From: Flavobacteriaceae bacterium TMED48
Lineage (GTDB): Bacteria > Bacteroidota > Bacteroidia > Flavobacteriales > Flavobacteriaceae
Reading direction: 5' to 3'
DNA length: 5,971 nt
NCBI GenBank assembly: GCA_002167945.1
Contig: NHDB01000023.1
Coordinates: forward strand, 17,532 to 23,502
Made by a program: the position numbers and the translations under genes. Positions 1 through 5,971 of this stretch are shown one piece after another. The notes beneath the pieces are model-generated. The model had not been told where the DNA came from. It was given only the letters and a program-made list of their open reading frames with translations, and searched no databases. Within the stretch, counting starts at the first letter, position 1. Each line of letters starts with the position of its first letter.

Positions 1-1
1 C

Positions 2-250
2 GGTACGATTAAAGAGGAGACTCAACTTGTAATGCGGCATCTGGAGGCCATTTTGGATGCAGCTGAAATGAATTTTAGCCAAGTTGTAAAAGCATCCATT
101 TTTTTAGATAATATGGACAATTTTGGCCAAGTTAATGAAGTGTATGGAAGCTATTTTGATAATGATAACGCACCTGCAAGAGAAACCGTTGCAGTAAAAA
201 CACTTCCAAAGTCAGTGCGTGTTGAAATATCAATGATTGCCGTTGACTAA
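2..250 (+). CDS. RidA family protein (reactive intermediate/imine deaminase), 5'-truncated
   Basis: The visible 82 residues are the C-terminal part of a RidA (YjgF/YER057c/UK114) protein. Members form homotrimers in the cytosol and hydrolyse reactive enamine/imine intermediates, such as 2-aminoacrylate made by PLP enzymes, to ketoacids and ammonia. Reading is open from base 2 to TAA at 248-250. Family signatures seen are the helix beginning GTIKEETQLVM, the KASIFLDNMDNFGQVNEVY segment, and NAPARETVAV followed by LPKSVRVEISMIAVD. The Arg in APARE (visible residue 60) matches the substrate-carboxylate Arg105 of E. coli RidA, and the Glu in VRVEI (visible residue 75) matches Glu120, with the same 15-residue spacing. 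By that alignment about 45 N-terminal residues lie left of the window. The ATG at 32 is internal, because conserved family sequence continues upstream of it. The gene converges on the sugar kinase and overlaps its stop by 4 bp. The family is certain; the exact physiological substrate is not. Confidence 0.93.
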   Translation, partial: GTIKEETQLVMRHLEAILDAAEMNFSQVVKASIFLDNMDNFGQVNEVYGSYFDNDNAPARETVAVKTLPKSVRVEISMIAVD

Positions 251-1110
251 GTCTCCGTTTCAATTAGATTTTTGTGGTAGTTCACCAGTTCGTCTATAGG
301 ACGTTGTACGATTCTTCCCATAGTGAGTCCTTTTAAGGCAAGTGCTTTTTCAATTTCTTCTTTTAAATAAAATGAAATTGAGCCTATAAAGTGAATTGGA
401 ATATCCTTAGCATTTTCAAATTGCAGGATTTGATGATTGATAAATCGCTCAAGTCCCTTTGAGATGATACCCTGAAACACTTCATTCTTTTTGTGCTTTA
501 TTAAAAATCTTGAAAAAGTAGCTAAATAAGTATTTGGATTTTCACGTCTGTAAATATTCTCTTTAATTGTATCGGGTGTAAGATCATATTCTTGCTCAAA
601 TTCTTTAGCTAAGTCCTCTGACATTGTCTTAAAATAGTAACTCCGAATAAGCTGCTTACCATAAAAATTTCCGCTGGCTTCATCCATCAAGATATAACCT
701 AAAGAGGTTACTCTTTGCTCTATTTCCTTACCGTCAAAATAGGTGCAGTTTGATCCAGTTCCCAATATGCAAACAATAGACTTTTCACCCATGTCTGCAG
801 CGGCATAAACCGCTGCATAGGTGTCTTCTTTAATAACGATTTTACTATTGATAAAAATCTCGTCAAAAACGCGACGAATTCTTTTTTGAGGAGAATCAAC
901 TCCACAACCAGCTCCATAAAAATAAAGGTGGGTTACTTCATTTCTATTCTGATAGAGATCAAAGTTATTAATGATTCGTTCTTTCAGAATCGCACTGGAC
1001 AGAACCTGAGGGTTTAGCCCTAGTGTTTGAGTAGAAAAAAGCGTCTCTCCTTTTGAATTTACAGCAATCCAATCTGTTTTTGTAGAACCGCTGTCAACAA
1101 CTAAAATCAT
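247..1110 (-). CDS. BadF/BadG/BcrA/BcrD ATPase family protein, probable N-acetylglucosamine kinase
   Basis: This 287-residue protein has the ASKHA (actin/hexokinase/Hsp70) fold signatures of the BadF/BadG family. The N-terminus carries the phosphate-1 loop, DSGSTKTDW, at residues 6-14. A GAGC segment lies at 66-69, an acidic KEDTYAAVYAA stretch at 94-104 contains the likely catalytic Asp96, and the phosphate-2/sugar-binding motif GTGSNC is at 117-122. The LGYILMDEASG loop (137-147) replaces the more common GDEGS version, and a C-terminal adenosine-type motif, FIGSISFYL, is at 241-249. Length is normal for small bacterial members. The likely reaction is ATP-dependent phosphorylation of GlcNAc or a related amino sugar at the 6-hydroxyl in the cytosol. 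This is inferred from similarity to eukaryotic NAGK and bacterial GlcN/GlcNAc kinases; MurNAc or glucosamine are alternatives. The start is ATG 12 bp after the gap stop, so it is probably the last gene of the pfkA-gap operon. The stop is TAG, overlapping the end of the convergent RidA gene. Confidence 0.88.
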   Translation of the reverse strand: MILVVDSGSTKTDWIAVNSKGETLFSTQTLGLNPQVLSSAILKERIINNFDLYQNRNEVTHLYFYGAGCGVDSPQKRIRRVFDEIFINSKIVIKEDTYAAVYAAADMGEKSIVCILGTGSNCTYFDGKEIEQRVTSLGYILMDEASGNFYGKQLIRSYYFKTMSEDLAKEFEQEYDLTPDTIKENIYRRENPNTYLATFSRFLIKHKKNEVFQGIISKGLERFINHQILQFENAKDIPIHFIGSISFYLKEEIEKALALKGLTMGRIVQRPIDELVNYHKNLIETET

Positions 1111-1122
1111 AAATAAATGAGA

Positions 1123-2155
<1,033 letters not shown>

Positions 2156-2157
<2 letters not shown>

Positions 2158-3142
2158 AAATTGTTAATATATCCGAGACTCGGATTAAATCTTTATTAAT
2201 TTCTGATTTTCCCTTAATTGCTTTTTCTAGTGGGCTAAAAATTATTTCCTCACTCTTCATCCCAACCATCATATTGGACTTGCCTTGCAGCAAAGCTTCC
2301 ACCGCACTAACACCCATTCTAGAAGCGAGTACGCGATCAAAACAAGATGGACTCCCACCTCGTTGCATATGCCCTAAAACTGAAACTCTTACATCGTAGT
2401 AAGGCATATTTTTTTCCACGTATTCCGCAATTTCAAAAACATTTTTACCAGTTTTATCTCCTTCAGCGACTACTACAATACTCGATGATTTACCAGATTT
2501 TTCACTTCTTTTTAATGAATCGAGCAAGCGGTCAAGTCCCATATCTTCTTCAGGAATAAGTACTTCCTCAGCACCAGCACCAATACCTGTGTTCAAGGCA
2601 ATGTGACCCGCATCTCTTCCCATGACCTCAACAAAAAAGAGTCGATTATGTGAAATTGCGGTATCTCTAATTTTGTCTATTGCTTCTATGACGGTGTTGA
2701 GAGCTGTATCGTACCCAATGGTATGAGAAGTTCCAAAAATATCATTATCAATCGTACCGGGTATTCCTATAACTGGAATATTAAACTCTGACTGAAAGAT
2801 CATAGCACCAGTAAAGGAACCGTCACCTCCAATGATTACAAGGGCTTCAATTCCGTGTTTTTGGACAGTTTTAAAAGCAGTTTGTCTACCTTCTTTAGTT
2901 CTGAACTCTAAACAACGTGCTGACTTTAAAACTGTTCCCCCTTTATTGATGATGTTATTTACGCTACGTGCGTTCATCACCTTTACCTTATTATCAATAA
3001 GACCTTGATATCCTTGCTGAATTCCTACACATTCTACTTTGTGGTAGGCGGCGGTTCTTACTACGGCTCTAAGGGCGGCATTCATCCCTGGAGCATCACC
3101 TCCTGAGGTCAACACACCGATTTTTTTGATACTCGTACTCAT
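2156..3142 (-). CDS. pfkA: ATP-dependent 6-phosphofructokinase
   Basis: This 328-residue protein is a group A phosphofructokinase, which converts fructose-6-phosphate and ATP to fructose-1,6-bisphosphate, the committing step of glycolysis, as a cytosolic tetramer. Visible motifs in order are GVLTSGGDAPGMNAALRAVV (residues 9-28), SAR with Arg76 (E. coli Arg72), GGDGS (105-109), PGTIDND (128-134, catalytic base Asp132), VEVMGRDAGH (171-180) and LGHMQRGG (256-263, with His258 and Arg261 contacting the sugar phosphate). Gly in GGDGS and Gly in PGTIDND mark the ATP-dependent type; PPi-dependent enzymes typically have GGDDT and PKTIDND. Arginines at 25, 29 and 159 align with allosteric-site positions of E. 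coli PfkA, so ADP/PEP control is possible but not proven. The ATG start is placed right before the conserved N-terminal strand. It is the first gene of the likely pfkA-gap-kinase operon and follows a 90-bp spacer after tamB that holds a candidate promoter. Confidence 0.98.
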
Positions 3143-3158
3143 TCAATTGATTTCAAGC

Positions 3159-3166
3159 CAAATTTA
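3159..3166 (-). promoter_or_regulatory. candidate Bacteroidota-type -7 promoter element for pfkA
   Basis: Read on the minus strand the eight bases are TAAATTTG, an exact match to the Bacteroidota sigma-ABfr -7 consensus TAnnTTTG. They lie 16 bp before the pfkA ATG, which would give a short leader of roughly 10-13 nt. The -33 element (TTG/TTTG) is weak: a TTA lies 21 bp upstream, while the nearest TTG is only 10 bp upstream. A TATAAT sequence (minus strand, 3170-3175) also lies just upstream, but without a good partner box. The placement right before a three-gene operon supports it; the AT-rich setting makes a chance match possible. Confidence 0.4.
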
Positions 3167-3200
3167 AACATTATATCAACAGCAGACTAACTCGTGAAGA

Positions 3201-3232
3201 AATTTTACAAAATTGAAATGGATTGTTACAAT
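3201..3232. repeat. two short AT-rich palindromes between tamB and pfkA
   Basis: Bases 3201-3214 are AATTTT-AC-AAAATT, a perfect 6-bp inverted repeat with a 2-bp centre. Bases 3222-3232 are ATTGT-T-ACAAT, a 5-bp inverted repeat around one base, lying directly after the tamB stop. The loops are too small and the stems too AT-rich for a good intrinsic terminator. They could be protein-binding dyads upstream of the pfkA promoter, or chance in AT-rich DNA. No G+C-rich terminator hairpin is visible in the 90-bp spacer, so some tamB readthrough into pfkA is possible. Confidence 0.25.
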
Positions 3233-5971
3233 TTAATTTTTTTTCACAAATCGAATAGGACTTTCAGCAGCTTGTATAGCATTAGTCTGTTCAACTGTTT
3301 TCCGGGCGGATTGATTCGCTAAAACCTTTTGAATCAGCTCTTTAAATGTATTAAAATCAACATCATAAGAAAGTCCTACTCCTTGGGTATATCCTAGCTC
3401 ATCTCCAATGTATCGGAATTCGTTTTCTTTGTTAAACACTTTAGCCCTAAGAGAACCCTCGTCATTAAGGATAAAGTCAATTTGAATATTTCCTACTATT
3501 AAAGTCTGCTCAACACCACCAACAGGAACACCAATCTTTCCATTTAATAAGATACGGTCACTAATTTGGGTCGACAGGGTAAAGCCCAGCCGATCTTCCG
3601 TGGCGATATCCAATAGCGCACTTTTGTCGCCTTGGAGGTAGTCGATTCCCACCTTGAGCTTGTCGTTTTCTTCACCAATAAGATTGCTGACAATGTCTGA
3701 TGCTTTTTGATAGAGATTATTTGTAATTCCCTGCATGGAAACACTTACTTCATTGATAAAAATTCCTTGCGAAAGCAAAGAAATAGCTTGTAACTGACTC
3801 CGCTGAGGATCTGCCAAACGATAATTGATTTCAGAAGCCACTGTACCACTAGTGTTGGGAAAGTCAATCTCAAAAACAGGGTCATTGGGCTTTAATAGAT
3901 TTCCCTGCAGTCGGATTAAAACTTCTGTAGGGATACTCTTATTAAAGTTTGGATTATCTAACAGTAATGCGGGGTTGGCACCACCAGGAACATTGTAAAC
4001 CGCTTCTAAATCCATCTGTGCTTCAAGGGGATTACCTTCCCAAACGATGGTACCCCCTTGTTTTACATTAAATTTCTTGTCGATAACACCTAAGTTTTTA
4101 AAATTGTAAATCCCATCATAAGTGATGAAATCACCCCACATATTGAATTTCCCATTGGTGTTGATTTCCATAAAAAGATTACCTGCTCCTCTTCCACTCA
4201 AATAACTCCCTGTTTCTTGATCAATAACAATTTCAATTGAGGCGTCGTTGGTTACGTCTAAATCAAAGTCCATCTCGATACCTCTAATCTCTTTTAATTC
4301 CTTAGCTTCAGTATCGACAGATTCTACTCGCTTTACATTTTTATCTATAAAGTTCACAAAACTATTATCGGATAAGCCATAACTTTCGGCCCATGGAATC
4401 TTAATTGAGGTTCCCTTTTCTGAAGTACCTTGCATCGAAATGCTCAAATTTCGAGTAGGTCCAGTAAGACTTAAATTTCCATTTAAAAATCCTTGCCCAA
4501 AAAATAGAGATTTAGGTTTTTGTATCGTATTTAGCAGTAACATTCTGTCGGATTCAATTTGTAAGTCTAAACTCCAATCCCTAAAGTTGACATGAGAAAA
4601 AGTTCCTCCCATCGATGCTGAGGTGCCCTCAGCTTGTTCGCTGAGATTAACAGCTCTAAATACAAAATCTTGGTTGATGAGATCCACTTGTGTGTCGTCT
4701 GCCTGATACAACAAATTGAGATAAGGGATTCCAATTTGAGCATCTTTGAGGCCAAGAACTCCGTTGTGTTTCAGCTGATTTAATGGACCCCACAAATTTA
4801 CTTTACCCGTTATAGCTCCCTTAATGTTCTGTACGGCGTCTCTTCCTAAGGGGGATAAAAAATCGAGGTTTAGATTATTAAAATCCAAGTCTAAATTAAG
4901 TGATGGATTCTCTAAGCCTTGCCAAACTCCTTTACCAGACATTAGGTTGTCAAATTCCTTTTTCAAGTTAAAGTCAAGCACATAGGTGTTTAACTGGGTA
5001 TTGCCACTTGAGTTTAGTTCAAACTGTCCCAGCTGCTGTCCATTGATGTTCCAATCAGCTATAGCCGCTGAAATATTTAACTTATTTTCACTTTGAGATC
5101 GGATAATTGCAATGTTTAAGTCTGCATTTCCCGACTGCCGAAAGACAGGACTATTGGGAAGTAAATTTTCAAGAACAACATTGTCTACATCCAAATTTAC
5201 ATTGAATTGGTTTTTGTTCAAATAAGCTCCAGAAACCTCTATCAATTGATTTTCTGTGACTGCTAAAAGGTCAGTCAAAACCGTTTCCTTAGTATTTGAA
5301 TTAAAGCTGACTTTTTGATTGGGCGTATCGTCTGGATTCAATACCCAAGTTTCTTTGCCTAAGGGAAATTTTGATTTCTTAAAACCGAAATAAGAAGTAC
5401 CATCTTGCCCCATAGTATGATAAAAATTCAATTCGAAAGGGATCTGCTCTTTGGCTTCATTAGTAAATTCAGATCGGAAGAATAAGGTGTCTTTAAGCTT
5501 GGTGCTAATCATATTAAATGCCCTTCCTTTGATGTATTCTTGAGTAATTCGGTCGACACTTAGGAAGGTGTTATAAATAGGGTTCTTGGTGTCAATTTGA
5601 AAATGAAGCTGTTCTAACTGCAAGCTATTCCACTTCAATAAAGGAGCATCAAGTGTGACGTTAGATCTTTTAAGGTCAGAGGAGATATTCCCCTTTAGAC
5701 TTATATTTTCAGAAATTGAAAACTCTGGATAAAGGGCATCTAAAAGTTTTTTATAGATCTTGAGCTTAAAACTCAACTCTTGTCCTTTTTCTGGCTGCTT
5801 TTGGGGCAAAAATGGATAGGCCTGATGAAGTGTTTGCTGAAATAAATTTACCAATTGAGAAGTTTTAAAAACCCCATTGGCAACTCCTGAGATGCAGTCA
5901 GTATTCAAAATGCTGAGCTTTGTCTCCCCTTGATCAAATTGCTGAGCTACGGTAATAGGATTTAAACTTAC
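3233..5971 (-). CDS. tamB: translocation/assembly module TamB domain-containing protein (DUF490), N-terminus outside window
   Basis: This is the C-terminal 912 codons of a very large envelope protein. TamB-like proteins are AsmA-superfamily members anchored in the inner membrane that span the periplasm as a long beta-taco groove, with roles in outer-membrane protein assembly and/or phospholipid transport. The frame stays open to the right edge; the TTG near 5908 is internal and not a start. The visible part alternates short beta strands with Gly/Asn turns, for example repeated L-x-L-D-x-x-x-x-N-L runs and a GPTRNLSISMQG segment. It ends in the conserved DUF490 domain, whose hallmark GKFNMWGDFITYDGIYNF and GGTIVWEGNPLEAQMDLEAVY lie near visible residues 604-657. 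The tail GYTQGVGLSYDVDFNTF and a basic end (RFVKKN) are of Bacteroidota type. The inner-membrane anchor is not in view. The outer-membrane partner (TamA, or the lipoprotein TamL known in Bacteroidota) is not in the window. The symbol is by domain; function in this organism is inferred. Confidence 0.92.
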   Translation of the reverse strand, partial: VSLNPITVAQQFDQGETKLSILNTDCISGVANGVFKTSQLVNLFQQTLHQAYPFLPQKQPEKGQELSFKLKIYKKLLDALYPEFSISENISLKGNISSDLKRSNVTLDAPLLKWNSLQLEQLHFQIDTKNPIYNTFLSVDRITQEYIKGRAFNMISTKLKDTLFFRSEFTNEAKEQIPFELNFYHTMGQDGTSYFGFKKSKFPLGKETWVLNPDDTPNQKVSFNSNTKETVLTDLLAVTENQLIEVSGAYLNKNQFNVNLDVDNVVLENLLPNSPVFRQSGNADLNIAIIRSQSENKLNISAAIADWNINGQQLGQFELNSSGNTQLNTYVLDFNLKKEFDNLMSGKGVWQGLENPSLNLDLDFNNLNLDFLSPLGRDAVQNIKGAITGKVNLWGPLNQLKHNGVLGLKDAQIGIPYLNLLYQADDTQVDLINQDFVFRAVNLSEQAEGTSASMGGTFSHVNFRDWSLDLQIESDRMLLLNTIQKPKSLFFGQGFLNGNLSLTGPTRNLSISMQGTSEKGTSIKIPWAESYGLSDNSFVNFIDKNVKRVESVDTEAKELKEIRGIEMDFDLDVTNDASIEIVIDQETGSYLSGRGAGNLFMEINTNGKFNMWGDFITYDGIYNFKNLGVIDKKFNVKQGGTIVWEGNPLEAQMDLEAVYNVPGGANPALLLDNPNFNKSIPTEVLIRLQGNLLKPNDPVFEIDFPNTSGTVASEINYRLADPQRSQLQAISLLSQGIFINEVSVSMQGITNNLYQKASDIVSNLIGEENDKLKVGIDYLQGDKSALLDIATEDRLGFTLSTQISDRILLNGKIGVPVGGVEQTLIVGNIQIDFILNDEGSLRAKVFNKENEFRYIGDELGYTQGVGLSYDVDFNTFKELIQKVLANQSARKTVEQTNAIQAAESPIRFVKKN

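Noticed and set aside
32..34. ATG as the start of the RidA protein.
   Set aside because: The ten codons before it continue the conserved RidA helix (GTIKEETQLV) and a start here would remove over 50 residues of the fold.
720..917. A 65-codon frame on the minus strand, out of register with the sugar kinase.
   Set aside because: It overlaps the kinase motif region in another frame and shows no coding features of its own.
2347..2559. A 70-codon plus-strand frame opposite pfkA.
   Set aside because: It is antisense to conserved pfkA sequence, with low-complexity composition and no family resemblance.
3544..4755. Two short minus-strand frames (3544-3744, 4567-4755) within tamB.
   Set aside because: Both are out-of-frame shadows inside a continuous, recognisable TamB reading frame.
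5906..5908. TTG as the start codon of the TamB protein.
   Set aside because: The frame runs open for 21 more codons to the window edge with similar composition, and TamB proteins are much longer with an N-terminal membrane anchor, so the true start is outside the window.

Overview
The window looks like ordinary chromosomal core sequence from a member of the Bacteroidota, most likely class Flavobacteriia. The reasons are AT-rich intergenic DNA, A-rich leaders without clear Shine-Dalgarno sequences, a match to the Bacteroidota -7 promoter element (TAnnTTTG) in front of pfkA, and proteins of flavobacterial type (a TamB-like giant protein and a BadF-type sugar kinase beside gap and pfkA). The species cannot be named from the sequence alone.

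Layout, left to right. Bases 2-250 (+) hold the C-terminal two thirds of a RidA-family enamine/imine deaminase whose start lies left of the window. It converges with, and overlaps by 4 bp, the first of four minus-strand genes. Read in the direction of transcription (right to left) these are: the C-terminal 912 codons of a TamB/DUF490 protein (3233-5971, start beyond the right edge), a 90-bp intergenic spacer with a candidate promoter, pfkA (6-phosphofructokinase, 2156-3142), gap (glyceraldehyde-3-phosphate dehydrogenase, 1123-2121) and a BadF/BadG-type N-acetylglucosamine kinase-like gene (247-1110). Spacers inside the pfkA-gap-kinase set are 34 and 12 bp, so one transcript is likely.

Functionally, pfkA and gap supply the committing kinase step and the oxidative step of glycolysis. 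The third gene probably phosphorylates an amino sugar (GlcNAc or a relative), which would feed salvaged peptidoglycan or chitin sugars toward fructose-6-phosphate, the PfkA substrate. TamB acts in the cell envelope and RidA in metabolite damage control; neither is obviously part of the glycolytic unit.

I found no mobile element, CRISPR array, RNA gene or convincing novel system. No stretch over 300 bases lacks a gene; the longest non-coding stretch is 90 bp. The findings below are modest points, not claims of a new system.
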